NCBI GenBank assembly: GCA_007121485.1
Contig: SKKM01000227.1
Location: forward strand, 1-7,413
DNA from: Wenzhouxiangella sp.
Lineage (GTDB): Bacteria; Pseudomonadota; Gammaproteobacteria; Xanthomonadales; Wenzhouxiangellaceae
DNA length: 7,413 bases
Reading direction: 5' to 3'
The notes under the pieces were generated by a model. The model worked only from the letters and a program-made list of their open reading frames with translations, searched no databases and had not been told where the DNA came from. The translations under genes were made by a program, and so were the position numbers. Position 1 is the first letter of the stretch. Every line of letters starts with the position of its first letter. This document shows, one piece after another, positions 1 through 5,536 of the stretch.

Positions 1-23
1 GCGATAAAGAACAGGGTCATCAT
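1..23 (-). CDS. 5' end of an unidentified gene running off the left edge
   Basis: Only eight codons are visible, reading MMTLFFI and then the first two bases of an alanine-type codon (GC). Its ATG shares an ATGA overlap with the TGA stop of the upstream hydrolase gene, the usual arrangement for translationally coupled genes. A GGAG sits about 10 bases before the ATG, inside the end of the hydrolase gene. The hydrophobic start (Leu-Phe-Phe-Ile) would suit a membrane protein or signal peptide, but eight residues cannot identify a family. A second ATG directly follows the first and could be the true start. The gene call rests on the overlap and the ribosome binding site. Confidence 0.45.
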
Positions 24-931
24 GATGCTTTCGCTCCTTGGCTTGCCTGGCGCCGCAGAAACGGCGTGATGGCGGCCAGAAAGTGATCGTTGGCGTCGCC
101 GGCCACCATGTGGGCGGCGTCACTGACCTCGACGGTTTCGGCATGCGGGGCCAGTTTGCGGAACTCCGACACGTGCTCGGCGCCGATCAACTCGCTCATG
201 CCGCCGGCGACCAGCAGGGTCGGGATTTTCAGTCGCCGGCTGGCTGATTGCAGCCGTGACTGGAGGTTGGAGGATTTCTCGGCCAGGGCGAGCATGGCCG
301 GGTCCCAGTGCCAGTACCAGCGTCCGTTGCGGGCCTGGCGCAGGTTGCGGCTCAAGCCCGTGGGGCTGGTGTGGCGGCGCCGATGCGGCAGAAACGCCCG
401 CACCGCTTCCTTGGCCTCGTCCAGGGTGGCGAAGCCTTCCGGATGCTGGCGCATGAAGGCCAGCATGGCCGCCACGCCGCGCTCGTCCCAGCGCGGCGCA
501 ATGTCGACCAGGACCATGGCCCGGATGTCGACCTTGGGTTTTTCGGAGTGCGCGAGCAGTGCGGTCAGTCCGCCCATCGAGGCGCCGATCACGATCGGCG
601 TGTTGGGCAGGGAATCGCACACGCGCCGGAAGTCTTCGACGAACTGCTCGAAGTCGTATTCGCCGCTGGGCGCACGGTCGCTCTCGCCGTGCCCGCGCGC
701 GTCGTAGCTCACCGCCTGCCAGCCGGCCGCGGCCAGCCGCCAGCCGGTATTTTCCCAGGCGTACTGGGTCTGGCCGAAGCCGTGTGCCATCAGCACGCAG
801 GGCGCGCGGTCGTCACCGTAATAGCGCAAGTGAAGGCGGATGCCGTCGTCGGTCCAGATCTGGCGGCGGCGGATTTCATCGTGTAGTTTGCGAACAGCTT
901 CCATACGCTCCAGTATGGGGTTACCCGTCAT
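20..931 (-). CDS. alpha/beta-fold hydrolase, function unknown
   Basis: A cytoplasmic alpha/beta hydrolase of 303 residues from the ATG at 931; no signal peptide is visible. Numbered from that ATG, it shows an HGFG oxyanion segment at 50-53, a DARGHGESD stretch near 77-85, the nucleophile elbow GASMGG at 116-121 (Ser118), a GGMSEL segment at 243-248 where the late acid region lies, and the catalytic histidine in AAHMV (His274). This is the complete Ser-His layout of haloperoxidase- or epoxide-hydrolase-like enzymes, but the substrate cannot be deduced. The start is uncertain: TTG at 940, ATG at 931 and ATG at 904 are in frame, and a promoter-like sequence overlaps the first two. The gene is divergent from a TetR regulator that could control it, and its stop overlaps the next gene on the same strand. 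Confidence 0.9.
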   Translation of the reverse strand: MTGNPILERMEAVRKLHDEIRRRQIWTDDGIRLHLRYYGDDRAPCVLMAHGFGQTQYAWENTGWRLAAAGWQAVSYDARGHGESDRAPSGEYDFEQFVEDFRRVCDSLPNTPIVIGASMGGLTALLAHSEKPKVDIRAMVLVDIAPRWDERGVAAMLAFMRQHPEGFATLDEAKEAVRAFLPHRRRHTSPTGLSRNLRQARNGRWYWHWDPAMLALAEKSSNLQSRLQSASRRLKIPTLLVAGGMSELIGAEHVSEFRKLAPHAETVEVSDAAHMVAGDANDHFLAAITPFLRRQASQGAKAS

Positions 932-940
932 GTTAGTCAA
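912..940 (-). promoter_or_regulatory. candidate promoter of the hydrolase gene
   Basis: On the minus strand TTGACT (940-935) is followed after exactly 17 bases by CATACT (917-912), matching the sigma70 consensus at 5/6 and 4/6 positions. Transcription would begin around 905-906, essentially at the in-frame ATG at 904. If the promoter is real, that ATG is the start and the message is nearly leaderless, giving a protein of 294 residues. The boxes lie inside the coding sequence if the 931 start is used, so the two readings exclude each other. Inferred from sequence alone. Confidence 0.3.
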
Positions 941-987
941 TGCTCATGCAATGGAGTGGATCGGGGCGCTTTTCAAGCGATTGCACC

Positions 988-1003
988 GATGGCTCGAGAG
1001 ATC
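988..1003. promoter_or_regulatory. candidate TetR operator palindrome
   Basis: GATGGCTCGAGAGATC is a 16-bp imperfect palindrome centred on CTCGAG; 12 of 16 positions agree with its reverse complement. It lies just upstream of the TACCAT -10-like box of the regulator gene, where a bound repressor would block its own promoter, and between the divergent hydrolase and regulator genes. Two other short inverted repeats occur in the same region: a perfect CGCTT-ttc-AAGCG at 967-979 and CAATGC-tcat-GCAATG (one mismatch) at 938-953. TetR proteins generally bind such palindromes near their own genes. Which of these, if any, is the operator is not known. Confidence 0.35.
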
Positions 1004-1006
1004 AGC

Positions 1007-1012
1007 TACCAT
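1007..1012 (+). promoter_or_regulatory. candidate -10 box of the TetR gene
   Basis: TACCAT resembles the sigma70 -10 element (4 of 6). Transcription would start near 1019-1020, coinciding with the ATG at 1019, so the message may be leaderless from that ATG or use the ATG at 1031. A TTGCAC at 981-986 resembles a -35 box, but the spacer of 20 bases is too long for a standard promoter. No convincing Shine-Dalgarno sequence precedes either ATG. Confidence 0.25.
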
Positions 1013-1018
1013 CTTTTC

Positions 1019-1621
1019 ATGAGCAAAGTGATGGCTGCAAATCCCGATACCCCGAACAGGGTCTCATTGACGCCTGAAGACTGGGAGAAAGCAGCCCTGG
1101 CGCTGATTGCGGAAAAGGGGGTCGCCGCTCTGGCGGTCGAGCCGCTGGCGCGCCGGCTGAAGATCACCAAGGGCAGCTTTTACTGGCATTTCCCCGGCCG
1201 CGACGAACTGCTCAGCGCCGCCCTGCGTCGCTGGGAGGGGCAGGACGCCGATCATTTGCGGCGCTCGCTCAAGGCCGAGGCACAGCCGGCCGAACGCCTG
1301 GCCCGCTTCGTCTGGGCCACCACCCGCCAGACCCTGACCCACCGGGTCTACCTGGCGCTGTGTGCCGTTCCGGAAGATCCCCGGGTCGGACCGGTGCTGA
1401 AGCGGGTCACGTCGCGGCGCATCGGCTACCTGAGCGACGCCTTTGCAGAGCTCGGCCTGGCCGCCGAAGAGGCACGGAGACGCGCGACCCTTGTTTATTC
1501 GGGTTACGTGGGCTACCTGCAGCTGCAGGCCCAGCACCTGGTGCCGGAGCGCGACGAGCCGGAATTCGACGCCTACGTCAAGCACGTCATCGACAGCCTG
1601 ATCGCGCGCACCCCGGGCTGA
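1019..1621 (+). CDS. TetR/AcrR-family transcriptional regulator
   Basis: A 200-residue DNA-binding repressor of typical TetR length. From the ATG at 1019, residues 18-66 form the N-terminal domain: a first helix (DWEKAALALIAEKG), then a helix-turn-helix ending in KGSFYWHFPGRDELL, the hallmark of the family. Residues 67-200 are the divergent ligand-binding and dimerisation region; the ligand cannot be predicted. The start is chosen because the N-terminal domain needs nothing upstream; an ATG at 1031 is a close alternative, and in-frame codons upstream to 956 overlap the presumed promoter. The gene is divergent from the alpha/beta hydrolase, a common arrangement in which the regulator represses both itself and its neighbour. 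It converges with zapE, leaving 22 bp with only a weak 4-bp stem and no T-run. Confidence 0.92.
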   Translation: MSKVMAANPDTPNRVSLTPEDWEKAALALIAEKGVAALAVEPLARRLKITKGSFYWHFPGRDELLSAALRRWEGQDADHLRRSLKAEAQPAERLARFVWATTRQTLTHRVYLALCAVPEDPRVGPVLKRVTSRRIGYLSDAFAELGLAAEEARRRATLVYSGYVGYLQLQAQHLVPERDEPEFDAYVKHVIDSLIARTPG

Positions 1622-1643
1622 TCCCGGTCAGCCTGGTGCGAAC

Positions 1644-2738
1644 TTACGGGCGGTGGGGCAGGGCGAGGTAGTCGCGACTCTGCATTTCGATCAGGCGCGA
1701 GACCGTGCGTTCGAAGGGCTGCGCCAGGCGCTGGCCCCGGTACACCTCGACAATCGGCACGGCGGCGGCGATGATCAGCTTGACCGCGTGGTCGTAACAC
1801 TCGTCAACCAGGTGGATGAAACGGCGCACGGCATTGCTGTCGTCGTCGTCCAGTTCCGGAACGTCCTGGATGATCAGCGTCGAAAAGCGGCGACTGAGAT
1901 CGATGTAGTCGGCGCTGGAGCGATGGCCGCGGCACAGGGTGTCGAAGTCGAACCATGCCACCGAGCCGGCGCGCTGCCGGGGCTGGATCCGGCGTCCGCG
2001 GATATCCAGCGGCGCTTGTGAGATCGACTCGCCGGCTGCCAGGGCCTGGAACTCGGCATCCAGTTCGGCCAGGCTCTCCGCGCTTTGCGGGGCCAGCCAG
2101 GTTGGATGGCGCACCAGCTCGCGCAGGCGGTAGTCCTCGGCCGAATCCAGCGTGACGACTTCGCAGTGCTGGCGGATGGCCTGGATCGCCGGGACGAAGC
2201 GGGCGCGCTGCAGTCCCTCGGCGTAGAGATCTTCCGGCGCGGTGTTGGAGGTGGCCACCATGGTCAGGCCGCGCGCAAACAGGGCCTGCAACAACTCGCC
2301 CAGGATCATGGCGTCGCCAATGTCGCTGACGTGGAATTCGTCGAAACAGAGCACGCGGTACTGCGCGGCCATGTCCGAGGCGATTTGCCTGAGCGGGTCG
2401 CGCCGGCCCTCCAGGTCCTTGAGGCGGCCATGCGCCTGGTCCATGAAGCGATGAAAGTGCAGGCGTTTGACCGGGACATCAGCGGCGCGCAGGCTGTCGG
2501 CGAACAGGTCCATGATCATGGTCTTGCCGCGGCCGACCGGGCCGTGCAGGTAGATGCCCGTCACCGGGGTCCTGTCGCGGCGCAGGCGGGCGAACAGGCG
2601 CCGGCGTGGCCCGGCCAGCCGTTCGAACAGATCCTGCAGGCGTTCCAGCGCGTGCCGCTGGCGCGAATCTTCCTGCAGCCGTGATTCTTCGACCAGTGCC
2701 TGCCAGCGAACCAGGGGGCCGTGTGCGGTCTGATCCAT
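1644..2738 (-). CDS. zapE: cell division protein ZapE (AFG1-family ATPase)
   Basis: A 364-residue P-loop ATPase, close to the length of Escherichia coli ZapE as I recall it. Visible motifs are Walker A GPVGRGKT at 66-73, FHRFM at 95-99, Walker B LCFDEF at 130-135 followed by HVSDIGDAM, a sensor-like ATSNTAPEDLY at 162-172 and RFVPAI at 180-185, all in the expected order. In E. coli, ZapE associates with the division ring and lowers FtsZ polymer stability in an ATP-dependent way; mitochondrial AFG1 relatives act in protein quality control. No transmembrane segment is seen, so it is cytoplasmic. The gene begins 19 bp after the stop of a hydrolase gene on the same strand, so the two are probably co-transcribed. 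No strong ribosome binding site precedes the ATG, consistent with coupling to the upstream gene. Confidence 0.95.
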   Translation of the reverse strand: MDQTAHGPLVRWQALVEESRLQEDSRQRHALERLQDLFERLAGPRRRLFARLRRDRTPVTGIYLHGPVGRGKTMIMDLFADSLRAADVPVKRLHFHRFMDQAHGRLKDLEGRRDPLRQIASDMAAQYRVLCFDEFHVSDIGDAMILGELLQALFARGLTMVATSNTAPEDLYAEGLQRARFVPAIQAIRQHCEVVTLDSAEDYRLRELVRHPTWLAPQSAESLAELDAEFQALAAGESISQAPLDIRGRRIQPRQRAGSVAWFDFDTLCRGHRSSADYIDLSRRFSTLIIQDVPELDDDDSNAVRRFIHLVDECYDHAVKLIIAAAVPIVEVYRGQRLAQPFERTVSRLIEMQSRDYLALPHRP

Positions 2739-2757
2739 GATGCTGCCGAACGCCCGT

Positions 2758-3414
2758 TCAGGGCAGGCTGGACTGCACGTGGTTCTTGATCAGTCCGCGC
2801 AGGTCCATCAGGCGACGGTGGAAGAAATGGTCGGCGCCTTCCATGATGATCAGGTTGGGCGGCTGGTCCAGAGCATCGGCCCATTGCTGTACCGCGGTGG
2901 CCGAAACCACATCGTCTTCGTCGCCTTGAACCACCAGCCACGGGCAATTGGGCGGCAGCAGGTGTTCGAAGCCGTAGCGCTCGACCGGCGGGGCGATCGT
3001 GATCATCTGCCGCACGGGCAGGTCCTGAGCCGCCTTGAGGGTCACGAAGGCGCCGAACGAGAAACCGGCCAGCCACAGGTCGTCCGAGGGGCGGGTCTTC
3101 TGCACCCACTCGGCCACCGCCATCAGGTCTTCGATCTCGCCCTGGCCTTCGTCGTATTCGCCCTCGCTCTCCCCGGCGCCGCGGAAGTTGAAACGCACGG
3201 TGTTGAGACCGAGCTCGCGCACGGCGCGCTCGATGATGGTGACCACCTTGTTGCGCATGGTCCCGCCGTGCATGGGGTGCGGATGGCAGATCACCACGGT
3301 GGCCGGGCGCTTGAGCTCCGGCTCGGGCACATCGATCAGGCACTCCAGCTTCCCGGCCGGACCGGTCAGGAAGATTTCGGAAGTGTCAGTTGGAAATTGC
3401 TGCGGATCCAGCAC
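2758..3414 (-). CDS. alpha/beta hydrolase, COG2945/KANL3-Tex30-like
   Basis: A compact 218-residue alpha/beta hydrolase. HPHPMHGGTMRNKV at 44-57 is characteristic of the COG2945 group; other motifs are FRGAGESEG (78-85), nucleophile elbow GFSFG (117-121, Ser119), the acid region GDEDDVV (164-170, probably Asp167) and GADHFFH (193-199, His196). The catalytic triad is thus intact, but substrates of this group are poorly known. The start is a GTG: upstream in frame there is no ATG, GTG or TTG before a TGA at 3465-3463, so this is the only standard start, with just a weak GGGA about 10 bases before it. It precedes zapE by 19 bp and follows the cytochrome gene by 93 bp. No signal peptide is seen, so the protein is cytoplasmic. 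Confidence 0.92.
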   Translation of the reverse strand: MLDPQQFPTDTSEIFLTGPAGKLECLIDVPEPELKRPATVVICHPHPMHGGTMRNKVVTIIERAVRELGLNTVRFNFRGAGESEGEYDEGQGEIEDLMAVAEWVQKTRPSDDLWLAGFSFGAFVTLKAAQDLPVRQMITIAPPVERYGFEHLLPPNCPWLVVQGDEDDVVSATAVQQWADALDQPPNLIIMEGADHFFHRRLMDLRGLIKNHVQSSLP

Positions 3415-3428
3415 GATTGGCGGTTCCC

Positions 3429-3453
3429 GGCGCTCGCGCGCCCTCCCAGGAGG
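3429..3453 (-). promoter_or_regulatory. structured leader of the hydrolase-zapE message
   Basis: Reading the minus strand, CCTCC-tg-GGAGG (3453-3442) is a perfect inverted repeat whose right arm is the best Shine-Dalgarno-like sequence of the leader. It is followed, overlapping by one base, by GGCGC-GCGA-GCGCC (3442-3429), a perfect 5-bp stem closed by a GNRA-type tetraloop. GGGAGG lies 27 bases from the GTG start, too far for direct use; folding of the second stem would bring it nearer. The inverted repeats are seen directly; any effect on translation is inference. Confidence 0.3.
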
Positions 3454-3461
3454 CAGGCGCC

Positions 3462-3467
3462 ATCATA
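3462..3467 (-). promoter_or_regulatory. candidate -10 box for the hydrolase-zapE unit
   Basis: TATGAT on the minus strand matches TATAAT at 5 of 6 positions and lies in the 93-bp gap after the cytochrome gene, about 48 bases before the GTG start. I see no good -35 box at the right distance. Since no terminator is visible after the cytochrome stop, the hydrolase and zapE may be transcribed both from here and by read-through. Confidence 0.35.
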
Positions 3468-3507
3468 ACGCAGATGTTTGGGTAATCGTTCGAGTCGGAC
3501 GCCCCGC

Positions 3508-4014
3508 CTACTGGAGCATGTCGACCATGAAGGCCACCGAGACTTCGATCTGCTCGTCGGTGAGATCCATGCGACCGCCCCGGGGCGGCATGGCGCCGAT
3601 GCCGTTGATGGCGTTGGCGACCAGGGTGTCCATGCCCTGCTCGAGCCGTCCGACCCAGTCGCTGGCGACCATCAGCGGCGCGCCAGCGGCGCCGGAGACG
3701 TGGCAGGACGCACAGGCGCGTTCGTAGATCAGTTCGCCGTCCAGCGAGCCGTCAAACGCCGCCGTGACGGTTCGTTCCGCAGCGGCGGCTTCGCGCGCGG
3801 CCTGCGCCGCGGCCCGGCCCGTTTCGCCGGCAAACACGCCGCCGACGGGTGCCAGGCGCTGCTCGCGGGCGACTTCCCGGGCCGGCGGTTCGGGCCGATA
3901 CAGGGTGTTATGCAGGGCAATCGACAGAAAGAGGATGACCGCCGCGAAGATGGCCAGGAGCACAAGCACCAGGCTGAATCGCTTCATGAAAAGTTGGTCG
4001 TCTGCTGCTGACAC
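3508..4014 (-). CDS. membrane-anchored c-type cytochrome, cytochrome c5-like
   Basis: A 168-residue protein (GTG start) with one N-terminal transmembrane helix, about residues 13-35 and preceded by Lys-Arg, that probably anchors it in the inner membrane with the rest in the periplasm. A long Ala/Arg/Glu-rich linker (about 40-90) leads to a single haem c domain with CASCH at 101-105 (covalent haem and proximal His) and a distal-ligand Met142 in GAMPPRGG, the layout of cytochrome c5-like electron carriers. Redox partners cannot be deduced. The GTG at 4014 is preferred because AGGA (4027-4024) lies 9 bases upstream; the ATG at 3987 (MKRFSLVL) has no ribosome binding site but would give a more typical start at the anchor. 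The gene is divergent from uppP and upstream of the hydrolase-zapE pair on the same strand. Confidence 0.92.
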   Translation of the reverse strand: MSAADDQLFMKRFSLVLVLLAIFAAVILFLSIALHNTLYRPEPPAREVAREQRLAPVGGVFAGETGRAAAQAAREAAAAERTVTAAFDGSLDGELIYERACASCHVSGAAGAPLMVASDWVGRLEQGMDTLVANAINGIGAMPPRGGRMDLTDEQIEVSVAFMVDMLQ

Positions 4015-4053
4015 GCTGTCGATTCCTGTTGATCTGGGTGGATGCGAAGGTAT

Positions 4054-4080
4054 GGCCTGACCGCCCTCCTTCGACAGGCC
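4054..4080 (-). promoter_or_regulatory. stem-loop with AAGGAGGG in the loop, cytochrome mRNA 5' end
   Basis: On the minus strand GGCCTG (4080-4075) and CAGGCC (4059-4054) form a perfect 6-bp stem around a 15-base loop that contains AAGGAGGG, a full match to the 16S anti-Shine-Dalgarno. The stem begins about 5 bases after the perfect TATAAT, so it would lie at or next to the 5' end of the cytochrome message. No ATG, GTG or TTG follows at translation distance; the actual start is about 50 bases downstream. The loop also fits the ANGGA rule for CsrA/RsmA sites. Possible roles are a ribosome standby site, a CsrA target or 5'-end protection. Structure is seen; function is inferred. Confidence 0.35.
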
Positions 4081-4084
4081 AGCG

Positions 4085-4090
4085 ATTATA
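4085..4090 (-). promoter_or_regulatory. candidate -10 box of the cytochrome gene (TATAAT)
   Basis: A perfect TATAAT on the minus strand, in otherwise GC-rich DNA, with transcription expected to begin near 4078-4080 and a leader of about 65 bases before the GTG at 4014. The sequence 16-18 bases upstream (CTGTCG, TGTCGC) is a poor -35 match, so an activator or a weak promoter is possible. Confidence 0.45.
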
Positions 4091-4231
4091 GCCCAGCATC
4101 ATTGGCGGCGACAGTATGCGGCCGCACGCCGGCCGTTGCGGCTGGACGGGCAGCCATGGCAGCTCATCTTTCGCCGCGACGTGGAAAGGGCTTCGAGCGC
4201 TTTCGGTCGGGCAACAGGACCCCGTCCCACC

Positions 4232-4240
4232 TGCTACCCT
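4232..4240 (+). promoter_or_regulatory. candidate extended -10 promoter of uppP
   Basis: TGC-TACCCT combines the TGn extension with a -10-like hexamer (4 of 6). No -35 box is recognisable 17 bases upstream, as is often the case for extended -10 promoters. Transcription would start near 4247 and give a leader of about 63 bases that contains the hairpin at 4246-4271. Weak evidence. The rest of the 295-bp region between the cytochrome and uppP starts shows no gene I can support. Confidence 0.25.
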
Positions 4241-4245
4241 GTGGC

Positions 4246-4271
4246 CCGGCCGGTCGGAGTTCGACGGCCGG
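4246..4271 (+). promoter_or_regulatory. GC-rich hairpin in the uppP leader
   Basis: CCGGCCGGTCG (4246-4256) pairs with CGACGGCCGG (4262-4271) around a 5-base loop, giving ten base pairs with one bulged G. It ends 38 bases before the uppP ATG. No T-run follows, so it is not a standard terminator. It may be a 5'-end stem, a pause or attenuation element, or a protein site; it could also act on the DNA level. The octamer GCCGGTCG is present twice here, at 4249-4256 and 4267-4274. Confidence 0.3.
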
Positions 4272-4309
4272 TCGTGGGGCGAGAGCCGGACCATCACCAG
4301 CTGGAGTTT

Positions 4310-5119
4310 ATGGACACTGCGCAAGCCGCCATCCTGGCCCTGATCCAGGGCCTGACCGAGTTTCTGCCGATTTCCAGCCAGGCTCACCTGGTGCTGTACT
4401 CGCTGTTCACCGGTCAGGACTACCAGGGCCTGGATTTCGACATCCTGCTCCACGCCGGGTCGCTGGTGGCCGTGGTGACCTATTTCCGGCGCGAACTCTG
4501 GACCATGGCGCGCGACTGGCTTGGCGCGCTGGGCGGGGGCGAGCGCACGGCCGACTCGCGCCTGGCCTGGTGGATCATCATCGGCACGATTCCGGCCGGC
4601 GTGCTCGGCTTGTGGCTGAAGGACCTGGCCGAGGTGGCGCTGCGCAGTCCGTTGATCATGGGCTCGGCCCTGATCGGTTTCGGCCTGCTGCTGGGCTGGG
4701 CCGACTGGCGCCACCGCGGCGAACGCGACGAGTACAGCCTGACGCTGAAAGACGTGCTGATCATCGGTTTCGCCCAGGCCCTGGCGCTGATTCCAGGCAC
4801 TTCGCGCTCCGGCATCACCATCACCGCGGCGCTGTTTCTCGGCATGAGCCGCGAAGCCGCCGCCCGGTTTTCCTTTCTGCTGTCGGTGCCGATCATCGCC
4901 GCGGCCGGTCTGCTTGGCACGCGCGAACTGCTCAACGGCGGTATGCAGACCGCTCCCGAAGCGCTGCTGGTCGGCTTCACGGTGGCCCTGGTCAGCACGT
5001 ATGCCTGCATCCACTACTTCCTGGCTTTCATTCGGCGCATCGGCATGCAGCCTTTCGTCGCCTACCGGATCATCCTCGGGCTGGTCCTGCTGTCGTTTTT
5101 CGTGCCCTGGGGCGGATGA
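4310..5119 (+). CDS. uppP: undecaprenyl-diphosphate phosphatase UppP (BacA)
   Basis: An inner-membrane phosphatase of 269 residues, the family's usual length, that converts undecaprenyl diphosphate to undecaprenyl phosphate, recycling the lipid carrier for peptidoglycan and other envelope polymers; overexpression is known to confer bacitracin resistance. Conserved signatures are visible: QGLTEFLPISS at 13-23, giving the (E/Q)xxxE motif with Gln13 and Glu17, His26 in SSQAH, and the second signature PGTSRSGITI at 162-171 with Arg166. The hydrophobic profile (many helices) fits the multi-spanning fold. SSQAH replaces the SSTGH of E. coli BacA, a modest variation. The start at 4310 is chosen because GGAG lies just before it (short 3-base spacing) and family homology begins there; in-frame sequence upstream to 4136 is not hydrophobic or conserved-looking. 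It is followed 6 bp later by a small membrane-protein gene. Confidence 0.97.
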   Translation: MDTAQAAILALIQGLTEFLPISSQAHLVLYSLFTGQDYQGLDFDILLHAGSLVAVVTYFRRELWTMARDWLGALGGGERTADSRLAWWIIIGTIPAGVLGLWLKDLAEVALRSPLIMGSALIGFGLLLGWADWRHRGERDEYSLTLKDVLIIGFAQALALIPGTSRSGITITAALFLGMSREAAARFSFLLSVPIIAAAGLLGTRELLNGGMQTAPEALLVGFTVALVSTYACIHYFLAFIRRIGMQPFVAYRIILGLVLLSFFVPWGG

Positions 5120-5125
5120 GGTGAC

Positions 5126-5533
5126 ATGGGTGGTCTCAACCGAGTCTTGACGGCCATCGTTGCCGGACTGGCGCTGTCGGTCGTTCTGGCCGAAGCGGCG
5201 CTGGGGCTGTTCCAGTTTTCCTCCGGGCGCGGCCCAATCCTGCAAACGCTGGCCGCCGGCGGCGCCATGGACCGGCACGGGCTGCTGTTATTGCTCGGAC
5301 TGATCTGGCTGCTGGCCGGCGCTGCCGGTGGCGCCATGAGTGCCGGCTTGAGCCGCTGTCCCTGGCTCGCGCTGCCGGTCGGGCTGGCCCTGGGGCTGCC
5401 GCTGGCCTTTACCGCGCTGGTCGGCATGCAGCCAATGGGCTGGGTGCTGGCGCTGGGTCTGACGTCCGTACTGGGCGCCCTGATCGCCGCGCAAGCCGTC
5501 GATTATCTGCAGCGACTCGACGCCGACGGCTAG
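5126..5533 (+). CDS. small four-helix membrane protein, function unknown
   Basis: A 135-residue, very hydrophobic protein that I do not recognise. Four likely membrane helices lie near residues 7-29, 52-75, 80-101 and 104-124, with a short loop containing FQFSSGRGP after the first and an acidic tail (YLQRLDADG). Helix 2 is rich in small residues (GLIWLLAGAAGGAMSAG), which favours close helix packing. No catalytic motif, signal-peptide cleavage site or cysteine pair is evident; a single Cys lies at 78. GAGG, overlapping the uppP stop codon, lies 4 bases before the ATG, so the gene is almost certainly co-transcribed and translationally coupled with uppP. A role in the envelope or alongside UppP is suggested by context only. 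Confidence 0.8.
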   Translation: MGGLNRVLTAIVAGLALSVVLAEAALGLFQFSSGRGPILQTLAAGGAMDRHGLLLLLGLIWLLAGAAGGAMSAGLSRCPWLALPVGLALGLPLAFTALVGMQPMGWVLALGLTSVLGALIAAQAVDYLQRLDADG

Positions 5534-5536
5534 CCG

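Noticed and set aside
308..886. Plus-strand frame of 192 codons opposite the first hydrolase
   Set aside because: Antisense shadow; the hydrolase motifs on the other strand are intact.
1617..1630. Short stem CTGA/TCAG at the end of the TetR gene as a terminator
   Set aside because: Only four base pairs, overlapping the stop codon, with no T-run; too weak to call.
2085..2684. Plus-strand frame of 199 codons opposite zapE
   Set aside because: Antisense shadow of a conserved gene, with no motif or ribosome binding site.
2561..3343. Minus-strand frame of 260 codons overlapping the COG2945 hydrolase and zapE
   Set aside because: An out-of-frame reading of two well-supported genes, with Arg-rich sequence and no motif.
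4136..4309. N-terminal extension of UppP by 58 residues
   Set aside because: The extra stretch is Arg/Pro-rich and unlike UppP proteins, it spans the candidate promoter and hairpin, and the GGAG-preceded ATG at 4310 gives the normal family length.
4042..5124. Open plus-strand frame of 360 codons overlapping uppP in another frame
   Set aside because: Arg/Gly/Pro/His-rich shadow sequence with no domain, while uppP in the other frame is unmistakable.
3908..5278. Open minus-strand frame of 456 codons opposite uppP
   Set aside because: It is a shadow of uppP and its neighbours, low-complexity Gln/Arg/Asp-rich, and overlaps the cytochrome gene start and its promoter.
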